Assembly (NCBI GenBank): GCA_014281115.1
Contig: JACONQ010000019.1
Location: 992,001-1,056,000 of the forward strand
DNA length: 64,000 bases
Source: Laburnicola sp. R22_1
Taxonomy: Eukaryota; Ascomycota; Dothideomycetes; Pleosporales; Didymosphaeriaceae
Reading direction: 5' to 3'
Position 1 is the stretch's first letter. Every line of letters starts with the position of its first letter. This document shows positions 55,952 to 64,000 of the stretch, piece by piece. Both the position numbers and the translations under genes were made by a program. The notes beneath the pieces are model-generated. The model ran no database searches and was not told the DNA's origin. It saw only the letters and a program-made list of their open reading frames with translations.

Positions 55952-57724
55952 ATGAAGTCATTGTTCCTCCGCCTTTCTTCGCGGCCGTCACTGCCGTCCC
56001 TTTGTCTGCAGCGTCTTCTCACTCAACACCACCTCTCAGCTCGCACCTCACAACCTGCTTACCGCCAGTTGTCCACGCATTTCCAAAGCATGCCTCCTCC
56101 ACCCAGACGCAGGGGCGGCCCTCGCAGCGGCCGTGGGCGACCCAGCTCTGCGCCTTACACCGTGCCTACGGCACCACTCTCTGGCGATAAACTGCCCCCG
56201 CGCGCAGCGAAGGAACAGCCGAATGAACAGGCCAGTGCCGACACTGCGCACGTCGCCGTTGCCCCCCCGCAAGGCCAGAAGCCTTTCTCGGATATGAAGG
56301 GCGTCTTGCACGACGGGCTCCTGGAAGGGGTGGATGCCATGGGCTTCAAGTTCATGTCGGCAGTTCAGGAGAAGGTGCTGACCCAGCTTCCATCGCTCTC
56401 CTCCGACTGCCTCGTGCAGGCCAAGACAGGAACGGGTAAAACCGCAGCTTTCCTCCTTCCGGCCCTGCAAAACCTTCTGGCTGGCAACATGCCGCCCAAA
56501 GGCGGTGTCGGCATCCTCGTCATCTGTCCCACTCGAGAACTCGCCCTACAGATCGCCAAGGAATGCGAGGACATTATAGCTCGTCTGCCGGTAAAGATGC
56601 AGTGTCACACTGCTTTTGGTGGCACTCAGCGTGCGTCGAGCCTCAAGAAGTTTCTCAGTGGCAGCCCGACTATTCTCGTCGCGACTCCGGGTCGTCTAGA
56701 CGATATGCTGGGCGAGGCGGCAGTCCGTGAGAAACTCACTGGACTCAAGACGCTCGTGCTTGATGAGGCAGACCGCATGTTGGATGCTGGCTTTGCTCCT
56801 GCTATCCTCAAGATCCTGAAATATCTTCCTCCCAAGAGCGATGGCTGGCAGGGCATGTGCTTCTCCGCGACTTTGCCTGAACGCGTCGAAGATGTCGTCA
56901 AGTGCGTTCTCTTCCCCGGTTACACCTCTCTCTCGACAATCGATCCAAATGAGGCTCCAACCGTGGGACGTGTCCCGCAGTTCTTCGTTACCGTTCCGTC
57001 TGTGCAGCAGACCTTCGCGAGCCTGCTAGCTGTCCTCGACAAGGAGTACAACGACAACCCTGACGATTTCAAAGTCGTCGTCTTCGGCACCACTGCAAAC
57101 GGAGTGGGCATGTTGTATGATCTCTGCAAGATAGCGTTGCCTCAGTTCAGGACCTTTGAATTGCACAGTCGGATGAACCAGAACTCTCGAACGCGTACGA
57201 CCAATGAGTTCAAAGAAGCGCCCCGCGGCATATTGATTGCCTCGGATGTTGTCGGCCGGGGTATGGATTTCCCAAATGTCAGCCTAGTGATCCAGCTGGG
57301 ACTGCCCATGAATACAGAGCAATACATTCATCGTGTGGGACGTACTGCGCGTGCCGGAAAAGACGGTCGAGCGATCATAATTCTCTACTCCAACGAGAGC
57401 TTCTTCACGGCGATCAACCCTAGTCTGCCCATCAAGCCTTACACGACCGACATAGTAGCCGAACTAGCAAAGTACCAGCCCTTGGTCGACAAGTCATTCC
57501 CGCATGTGGACGAAGTAGCCAAGACTAAAGCTTACCAAGCCTTCCTGGGCTATAACAAAACTTACCTGAAGAAGCTGCGCCTGCAGCCCAAGGAGTTGGT
57601 GCAAATTGCCAACCAGTACGCTGAGGCGATGGGCTGCCCCGAGCCACCGATGATCGACAAGAAGGTTGTTGGCAAGATGGGACTGAAGGGGGTTCCTGGG
57701 CTGAGGATTGGCTCGAGAGGTTGA
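55952..57724 (+). CDS. MSS116: Mitochondrial DEAD-box RNA helicase, Mss116-like
   Basis: A single-exon gene of 590 aa. The basic, Ser/Leu/Arg-rich N-terminus (MKSLFLRLSSRPSLPSLCLQ) is a mitochondrial targeting sequence. All helicase motifs are intact: AKTGTGKT (I), PTRELALQ (Ia), TPGR (Ib), DEADRML (II), FSATLP (III), VVVFGTTANG (IV), ASDVVGRGMDFP (V) and HRVGRTARAG (VI). A C-terminal extension (YNKTYLKKLRLQPKELVQIA) resembles that of the Mss116 group, which chaperones group I/II intron folding and mitochondrial RNA processing. The end KGVPGLRIGSRG is basic. The start 55952 gives the targeting peptide; the ATG at 56090 (MPPPPRRRG) could make a shorter, non-mitochondrial form. Confidence 0.92.
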   Translation: MKSLFLRLSSRPSLPSLCLQRLLTQHHLSARTSQPAYRQLSTHFQSMPPPPRRRGGPRSGRGRPSSAPYTVPTAPLSGDKLPPRAAKEQPNEQASADTAHVAVAPPQGQKPFSDMKGVLHDGLLEGVDAMGFKFMSAVQEKVLTQLPSLSSDCLVQAKTGTGKTAAFLLPALQNLLAGNMPPKGGVGILVICPTRELALQIAKECEDIIARLPVKMQCHTAFGGTQRASSLKKFLSGSPTILVATPGRLDDMLGEAAVREKLTGLKTLVLDEADRMLDAGFAPAILKILKYLPPKSDGWQGMCFSATLPERVEDVVKCVLFPGYTSLSTIDPNEAPTVGRVPQFFVTVPSVQQTFASLLAVLDKEYNDNPDDFKVVVFGTTANGVGMLYDLCKIALPQFRTFELHSRMNQNSRTRTTNEFKEAPRGILIASDVVGRGMDFPNVSLVIQLGLPMNTEQYIHRVGRTARAGKDGRAIIILYSNESFFTAINPSLPIKPYTTDIVAELAKYQPLVDKSFPHVDEVAKTKAYQAFLGYNKTYLKKLRLQPKELVQIANQYAEAMGCPEPPMIDKKVVGKMGLKGVPGLRIGSRG

Positions 57725-58841
57725 TGGAACGTGCGGCGGGGCGAAGCGCAAAGCTTTGAGAAATCAAACTAGCAGTCGACCTCCTCACATACAGCGGCTG
57801 TACAAGACCCTCTTGGGTTTTCCCTTGCCTCTTGAGCAAGCTGAAAGTTGGACCTGGCTCGTCAGGGCCGGTCGTCCAAGGTCCTTCAATGGTGCGATAT
57901 CGCGTTAGTCGGTCTTTACTGTTAACACGGTCGGTTGTAGCCGCAGGTTTCATGTGGCGTGTCGCCACACTGGCAATTCGACGAAGCTCAAGATCATCCG
58001 AAGCAAGGGATGGTGGCGGATGCCTCACCTGACATACAGAATACATGTCAGGATTTCAAAAGCTCAATATAAAATTGTCCACTTTCTTATCATTCAATTC
58101 TCGATCACGGAGTTTTGCTACTATGCACCGTCACTGTCCACTGCGCACCGCAACGTCTATCTACTCACATCAAGCGATTTATCTACGTACGATGCAAGGC
58201 CCGAGGACGTCACCAGCAACTGATTACACAAACCAGCCACGTTTCTGCTTCGCCTACTGGTTATGCCGTGGGAGTTTCTGTACGACTGTCACCTGTTAAG
58301 CCATATCGGCGGTACCTGAATATATTCTAAGACAATATGCCCTCCCTTTTCTTGTCTGGATTGATCAAGACTCACAGCTACCAAGGGGTGATACCCGCTC
58401 GTCGGGACGCATTGTGGCCTGAACATCCACGACCTTGGCCTCGGAACTGTACAAACGAGATCCATCAGTCCAAAAAGAGTCCGGGCGACGCTGCTGTACC
58501 TCGAACCAGTCAAATATCAGGATACCTTTGTGCTGATATTAACTTCCATCATCCTTTGGGAAGACATGGCGTCACGGAAGAGCCGTGCTTGTGTAATGTT
58601 TCTCGACGCCATGATGCCTTCACCAGTCTGGCCAACGCAATGGCAATGAAATAGTCTCGGTCACTGATGCCGTTGCATTCGATACCGCTCAGCTGCTTGG
58701 TACCAGTCAAACACGCAATCTCCTCATCGGTCGTGAAGGTATATATATTGCTCGTCTTCTCAGGCAATCCTACATCGAGCAGTTCACATTCGCTTCAGCA
58801 GCTCTGTCATTCATTTGCTTGATCTTTGATATACCAGCATC
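57725..58841. other. Intergenic, no gene seen; promoter of the next gene at its end
   Basis: No family-like open frame. TATATATAT at 58740-58748 lies ~95 bp upstream of the ATG at 58842 and is followed by a pyrimidine-rich leader, a plausible core promoter. Confidence 0.55.
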
Positions 58842-60211
58842 ATGGTTTCCGTTGCTATCCTGGCTGCTCTCGCAGCCATTCCTGCCATCTCCGCTCAGTC
58901 GACTTCAAGCTTCACAACGACAGTCGTCTCGACCGGCACACCAGTGTGCAGCACTTCGGCAGAGGCCTGGCCCCTCGAGAGTGGCGGTTCAATCGCGAGA
59001 TGGGAAAGTACCGTTACGACCACGAACACGCCCCGTCCTTCGACCTACTGCACCGGCAACACGGTAGTCGTCACTCGCGATGCTACCGCCATTGTCAATG
59101 TGGTTACCGAGAGCCAAACCGTCACTGCTACTAGCACAGCCATTCCTCCCACGGTCACTGTTCAGCCTTCAGCCGGCTGGCTTCCTCTGCGTGCGGCGCA
59201 AGCGGCCTCGACGGCTGTTCCGCGCATCAAGCGCCAACAGTTTGCGGGCCGCTCGACGGTCCTGGACTTGTTCAAACGCCAAGATGACGGCGTGTACGGC
59301 TACATTGCGTCTCCCAACAATGGAACGGCCATTCCCGTGGAAAAGAAATTCGTCCACTCAGTGTATTGCACCACGACCATCACTGTCAACGAGACGGTCA
59401 TCAACATCATCACTGACCCGGCAACTACTTCGATCCAGCAGGCGACCGCTAATGCTGTTTCGACGACTACGGTCTTCGCAACAACAACGACTATTTCGTA
59501 TGCGGCCACACCGACATTCTGGGCAGCTTGCCAGGCCAACAACATTGGTGGGTCCTTAGAGATGTTGCATGAGGCTAAACTGATACATGATAGTCAACCA
59601 CATCGACTACGATAACAATGGCAAGCCGATGTACTTCGATCGCATCTTTTTCTGTCGGCCTAGCCGAAACAACACGGACATCAACGAGATCGCCGTTGCT
59701 GCACCGAGCGCTGTCGACTGCTGCATTATGTGCCAAACTGCTGTAAGCCCTCATCCTTCCGTCTTGCATACTAGTCTGCTGCACCCTACATCGAACAGAA
59801 ACTGACCATGTCCTCTAATTCCAGCCCGAGGGCTGCACTGAAGCTTTCTACGCCCCCGGCGACTCGCAATGTCGCATGCGTCTCAGGCGCACTATTGAGC
59901 CCGTTGCATCTGGTCTGCCTTCTGGATCTCCGACTGCTACCGCCACTGGTGCACTCTCCACCTCCACTGGTGCAGTAAACCCCGTGTGCCCTCTGGGCTC
60001 ACTTACAGAGTACGTCGGCGAGATCCACGGTAAGGAGCTGTTCCCTCCGCAGTTCGCGTTGAGCTTCATCAACGGACCCTGCGGTCGTCTGAGCGTCGAC
60101 ACGGTACCCCTAGACAGTTATGACCGCTTCAATATAAGCACCGCGGTGTCTTCGCCGGTTGCAACTCCTGCGGTGCTGCGAAGGGGTGTTGTTGGGTTGC
60201 TCAGTGGTTGA
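58842..60211 (+). CDS. Secreted protein with Kex2-type processing sites, unknown function
   Basis: Three exons, 58842-59547, 59594-59742 and 59825-60211, give 413 aa, with introns of 46 and 82 nt. A signal peptide (MVSVAILAALAAIPAISAQS) is followed by a Thr/Val-rich stretch (FTTTVVSTGTPVCSTSAEAW; VTESQTVTATSTAIPPTVTV) likely to be O-glycosylated. Dibasic sites occur at RIKRQQFAG, LFKRQDDG, RLRRTIEP and LRRGVVG, suggesting Kex2 cleavage. The second half has paired cysteines (RIFFCRPSRNNTD, DCCIMCQTA, PEGCTEAFYAPGDSQCRMR) and ends in a hydrophobic VVGLLSG. The repeated KR spacing resembles fungal processed secreted proteins, but I recognise no named family. Cell-wall or secreted-effector roles are guesses. 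Confidence 0.82.
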
Positions 60212-61937
60212 ACAATGGCAGATGGTCAGCAGGAGGGGCTTTTGAGGGGTGTTGTGGGGCTGTGTGTTGTTTTTTTGTTCTCTTGCTTTCTGTGGTGCCC
60301 CCATGTCACTCTTTCAACTCCTGGGTGGATTCGGTTCTGGCGTTCATTTGTGAGGTTTGCTTCGCTGTAGAATCTGTGGACTTGTTCCGCCCCGATCCGA
60401 TTCCTGGAGAGGGGTAGGAAAGCGCTCAATACAATATCTGCTTGCACTTCTTGGCGATGCAGCTACCTTGAGGAATGATGGGGAATTGTGGAATGCTTGT
60501 GTGACTCTCCAGCTCGAGGCAGGTTTGACGTTGCAGATCCTCCGAGTACATACGCTAAGTATGCTAGACTCTCGAGTATGCATGGGAAACTGTTGAGATG
60601 ACAAAATGCCCTAGCGATTGCCCCGCACGTCGACGCATAACAACACTCGGTGTATGCATATTCGATCCGTACACGGCGAAAACATCTATCGAGTTGACGA
60701 AGCATGGTGGGTTCTGCCAGGCACTATGAAGACGCTGCTGCACATGTACCCCTCGCATGGACCAGGGACCGCCTTGGACGAGGCGCGTCTAGCCTTCAAA
60801 GAGAGTAGCTCGCGCCAGCACATTGCAAGCCGGAATTTGCGCCTCATCTGGCAGGTCGCCCAGGGTGAATTGATACGATTGCCGAAGGCCATTTGCGTTC
60901 ATGCAGACTGTATCCGGCTGAAGTGGTCCGAGGTGGAGCCATGCAGGCGGCGTGCGTGGACGGGCTTGGTTGGTGGAGCTGGGAGCTGCAGCTGGGATTG
61001 CGTCGTGCCTGGCCGCGGTTTCAGCAGCGCCGTGGTCGGGGGCGAGCTGCACGCGACGATAGGCTGAGCGGTGCTGCGCATCGAACGAGTGGCAACCCTC
61101 CTGGCGGCGGCGCAACGTACCACGGGCGTGTTTGCTTCTCGAGACGTCTCCGGCTGCTTTCCATGGATTGAGGCGCGACGGAAGAAAGGCGCCAGCTGGT
61201 GGCGAGCAGGAGTAGCGGACCGTGGGCTCGACTGGGTGCGAGAAGATGTGCACAGACTCCACACACGGCGCCCACAGATCGCGCGTCATGGTGCTCAAGG
61301 GTGAAGGAAGGCGCTCGTGTCGCCCGGCGCCCTGATTGGGCAATGCTCCCTTGCTCCTTCCTTGCGTTTGCCGTCCGTTTGTCGCCAAGGCAAGAGCAGC
61401 CTGGCTCACGACTGCCCAGTTCGTGGCCGTTCGTTCCCTCTTCTGCCGCACCCCAACTCCGGCTCGTTGCCCGCTCCCCATTCTCTCCGCACTCCCAGCT
61501 TCTTCGTTCGCGCCCTCGTCGTCCGCAGCTGCACCTTGGATACGACACACGCAGCCTCCGCAGCGGCTTCCTCGCCCGACTTGCACCCGCGCCGATCGCA
61601 GGCATTCATTCCGTCACCACTGCGTGTTAGCGCCGTCGAAGCGAGCTCTCCGCCAGGCTGCGCACAGGTAAGATGCAGCCCACGCCCGCCCACCTCCTTT
61701 CTAACGCTCATTCTGCCCAGCAGTACCGCTCCACTTCGTCCAGCGTCTTCTCGCCGCCCTCGAGCTGCCTACTCCCTGGCAGTCTCGTCGCCGCAATCTG
61801 CCACAACAGCCATCCCGCCCATCGACCGTGGCTGCCAGCCGAACGCACTTATCGAAAAGCTTCACGCGTTTTTACGCGTCATAGCGCCTGAGAAGTATAT
61901 AGAAGGCTAGAAACAGGCCCGTGGAGCCGTGTTTGCC
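60212..61937. promoter_or_regulatory. Long 5' region of the forkhead gene with a leader intron
   Basis: No supported gene. A canonical intron signal set lies in the leader: CACAG|GTAAGA at 61668, CTAAC branch at 61701-61705, and GCCCAG ending at 61720 (53 nt). A short upstream frame ends IEKLHAFLRVIAPEKYIEG with its stop at 61908-61910, 27 bases before the forkhead ATG. Overlapping antisense frames in this GC-rich stretch are shadows. Confidence 0.5.
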
Positions 61938-64000
61938 ATGGCTACGACGCGACACCACCCCGCGCTGCAGATTTTTCAGGATCCGCTGCCCCCGCAGGAC
62001 CACCAAGAGGTCGCAGCATTCGAACCACAGTACCTAGACGCATACCCTCCCGTGACGGACGTGTCAAGCGACCACCACACGCTGCTGGCACCGCCGCAGG
62101 CCTTCCCGCACGAACGCTCGCCTCAGAAGACCCGCCACGTCTCCAGCTCTCCCCCTCCCAGCGCCCTCGCCGAGAAGAACCTCAACTCAATATCGCTCCC
62201 GCCGCCTCGAGAGCCCCAATTCAAGACAGACGCACCCATGAAGAAGGCTCCGCGGTCGCACGCAGGCCAGGCACAAGTCATGGCACCCAATCCGCACTTC
62301 TTCGCCAGCTTCCCGGGCCAGTCAGATAAGGAGAACATGTACGCCATGCCCGGCTCGTCTCTTCCCAAACTGGCCGCGGCTGAGCCGCCCGTGAAGAGCA
62401 AGAACAAGAGGCCGCTCACCGACTCCGCTCCACTCCGAGACCGAAGCAAGAAGCAGAAGACGCGCGAAGTACGCGTAACCGAAGAGGACGGACCGGTTCC
62501 GCAACCTGAGGAGATGCCAGAAGTGGGCGACGACGGACTCAAGCCGCCATACAGCTATGCTATGCTCATTGGCATGGCTATTCTTCGCGCACCGAAGCGC
62601 CAATTGACGCTGGCCCAGATATACAAGTGGATCTCGGAGACGTTTGCCTTCTATCGCAACTCGCAGGATACCGGCTGGCAAAACAGCATCCGTCACAACC
62701 TCTCCCTCTGCAAGCACTTCGCCAAAGTCGAGCGTCCCAAGGATGACCCCGGAAAAGGCCATTACTGGGTCATCAATGAGGGTTCCGAGAAGCAGTATTA
62801 CAACAAGGCGAAGTCCGGCCGCCGACCTACGAATCCGGATGGCTTTGCTCCAGTCTTCCCCAGCGAGATAGCACGTCCCACCACAGCCTCGGCGAGTCTT
62901 CCTCCCTTGAGCTCCAGCAAGGGCTTTGATTCCAGCAAGTTTCCCGAGGAGACTGAGCTTTCATCGGACGCCACCATTCCCTGTTCCGACCCGACCGCAC
63001 ACGACGGCTATGATCCGAACATGCGTCCGCCGCGCCAGATTCCGTCGTCACCTCCTCCTACCGATATCCATTCCTCGCCGCCAGCGCCAGTGTCACGCGC
63101 CGTGCGTGATGACACCCCGCCACGAGCTCCGCGATTCGCGCCCAGCAGCCGTTCTGGTGGACGGAAGCGCAAGTTTCACGGGCTCGGTGATAGCGGATAC
63201 TACTCCTCGATCGAGTCGTCTGCGATCAAAGGCAACCCGCTCGGACCTCTTCTGACCTCCGAAGCCGATCTCGATCGCCCTTCGATCAAGCGCGGTCGGG
63301 CCGAGGAAGAAATTGCACGCATCCGCGGCTCATCTTGCGACTCGCCTACCAAGCTAAGGCCGCACATGAAGCAACCAAGTGGCCACTCCCTGGTATCATC
63401 GCCATCACGCCCCGGTGCGCCGCCTGTTGATCCACTCACTCCTGCCATCGTCTTCAAGCGTCCAGCCCTACCACCGGCATCTGCCTCTCCCAACACCAAC
63501 CTGCGCAACCACAGGAACAAGATGCGTGAGCTTGTTGGCGGATCACCTGACAAGAGCTTGGTGACCTGGGTTGACACGTCGTTCCTCGACTTCAAGTCCT
63601 GGAGCCCAGCCGTGAACGTGCCCAACGATGAGAGCGTCAATCTAGTGGGCCAGGGCTTTGAGAACACCTTTGACATCTTTGGCGACTACGACTACCATGA
63701 CAGCCCACTGAAGAAGAGTGCTAAGCGTCCGCGTCTTGAACGTGCCGCCACCACCTCGGGTATCTTGGCTGATATCACCGGCGCAAAGCCGAACGTGAGC
63801 CTCACCAACTCGCCTACGCCAAACTGGAAGCTGTCGTCTGCGTTCCTCAACATGCCCAATCTCTCTCCTACTCGCAACGTGAACGTGTCTCCGCTCAAGG
63901 CGCCGATGCTGAAGCCTCCAACCTCGACTCCTCTTCCCGACTTCAACTTCCCCACGATGGACCAGGAGAACAGCCACACTGGACTCACTCCGCTCAAGTC
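61938..64000 (+). CDS. Forkhead transcription factor, N-terminal part (runs off the window)
   Basis: The frame is open from ATG 61938 to the end of the window (687 codons, no stop). Residues ~205-292 are a complete forkhead DNA-binding domain: [58 protein letters not shown] (recognition helix) and [12 protein letters not shown]. The rest is disordered Ser/Pro-rich sequence with basic clusters ([26 protein letters not shown]) that may serve nuclear import, and many SP/TP sites, as expected for a cell-cycle forkhead regulated by kinases. The domain is most like the Sep1/Hcm1 group to my eye. The C-terminus lies outside the window. Confidence 0.93.
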   Translation, partial: MATTRHHPALQIFQDPLPPQDHQEVAAFEPQYLDAYPPVTDVSSDHHTLLAPPQAFPHERSPQKTRHVSSSPPPSALAEKNLNSISLPPPREPQFKTDAPMKKAPRSHAGQAQVMAPNPHFFASFPGQSDKENMYAMPGSSLPKLAAAEPPVKSKNKRPLTDSAPLRDRSKKQKTREVRVTEEDGPVPQPEEMPEVGDDGLKPPYSYAMLIGMAILRAPKRQLTLAQIYKWISETFAFYRNSQDTGWQNSIRHNLSLCKHFAKVERPKDDPGKGHYWVINEGSEKQYYNKAKSGRRPTNPDGFAPVFPSEIARPTTASASLPPLSSSKGFDSSKFPEETELSSDATIPCSDPTAHDGYDPNMRPPRQIPSSPPPTDIHSSPPAPVSRAVRDDTPPRAPRFAPSSRSGGRKRKFHGLGDSGYYSSIESSAIKGNPLGPLLTSEADLDRPSIKRGRAEEEIARIRGSSCDSPTKLRPHMKQPSGHSLVSSPSRPGAPPVDPLTPAIVFKRPALPPASASPNTNLRNHRNKMRELVGGSPDKSLVTWVDTSFLDFKSWSPAVNVPNDESVNLVGQGFENTFDIFGDYDYHDSPLKKSAKRPRLERAATTSGILADITGAKPNVSLTNSPTPNWKLSSAFLNMPNLSPTRNVNVSPLKAPMLKPPTSTPLPDFNFPTMDQENSHTGLTPLK

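Noticed and set aside
61317..61910. 197-codon frame in the forkhead leader
   Set aside because: Crosses a canonical leader intron and is Ser/Pro/Arg shadow sequence; only its last ~20 codons are mentioned as a possible upstream frame.
1..64000. tRNA and rRNA genes
   Set aside because: Looked for T-loop GTTCGANTC with matching acceptor stems and for rRNA-like stretches; nothing convincing by eye.

Overview
The window is a piece of a filamentous ascomycete (Pezizomycotina) nuclear genome. The evidence is many 44-60 nt GT-AG introns with CTAAC/CTGAC-like branch sites, fungal-type proteins (Sec8, Ctr9, LDAH-like, secreted KR-processed protein, RhoGEF with a fungal N-terminal domain, tyrosinase), and transposons decayed mainly by C-to-T/G-to-A change, the trace expected of repeat-induced point mutation (RIP). 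A Dothideomycete is my guess from general resemblance only.

Bases 1-14430 are an AT-rich, gene-free block. It holds two decayed pogo-type DNA transposons (467-2316 and 11992-14210), an LTR-retroelement relic with 287-288 bp LTRs and a 10-bp minisatellite inside it (8131-11670), several copies of an unclassified ~110-bp terminal repeat, and short tandem repeats. Composition changes sharply near 14430.

Bases 15121-23838 carry three housekeeping genes: a D-2-hydroxyacid dehydrogenase, exocyst SEC8 on the minus strand, and Paf1-complex CTR9 on the plus strand. SEC8 and CTR9 share one divergent promoter.

Bases 24329-35280 are a nest of pogo/Tc1-mariner elements whose order of insertion can be read from TA target duplications. 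Element E (26440-33229) was invaded by a compound element (26545-29532) and by element D (30018-31791). Element C (24329-26437) abuts E and shares a TA with it. The compound element is the most unusual object here: an almost intact pogo-type element B sits between two inverted ~430-bp copies of the 3' end of an unrelated element A. A further element, F (33490-35280), lies inside a BTB-domain gene, exactly between a GTAAGT donor and a CTCAG acceptor that keep the reading frame if spliced. All eight element families have different terminal sequences, yet each carries a motif pair spaced exactly 17 bp apart in its terminal inverted repeat.

Bases 35289-64000 are gene-rich again: BTB protein, an orphan basic protein, hotdog thioesterase and MFSD10-like transporter (divergent pair), LDAH-like lipid-droplet hydrolase, a small hydrophobic peptide ORF, an MFS transporter, a disordered protein with an in-frame stop, a RhoGEF, an eight-exon secreted tyrosinase, an Mss116-like DEAD-box helicase, a secreted KR-processed protein, and the start of a forkhead transcription factor that runs off the end of the window. 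No rRNA, tRNA or CRISPR array was seen.
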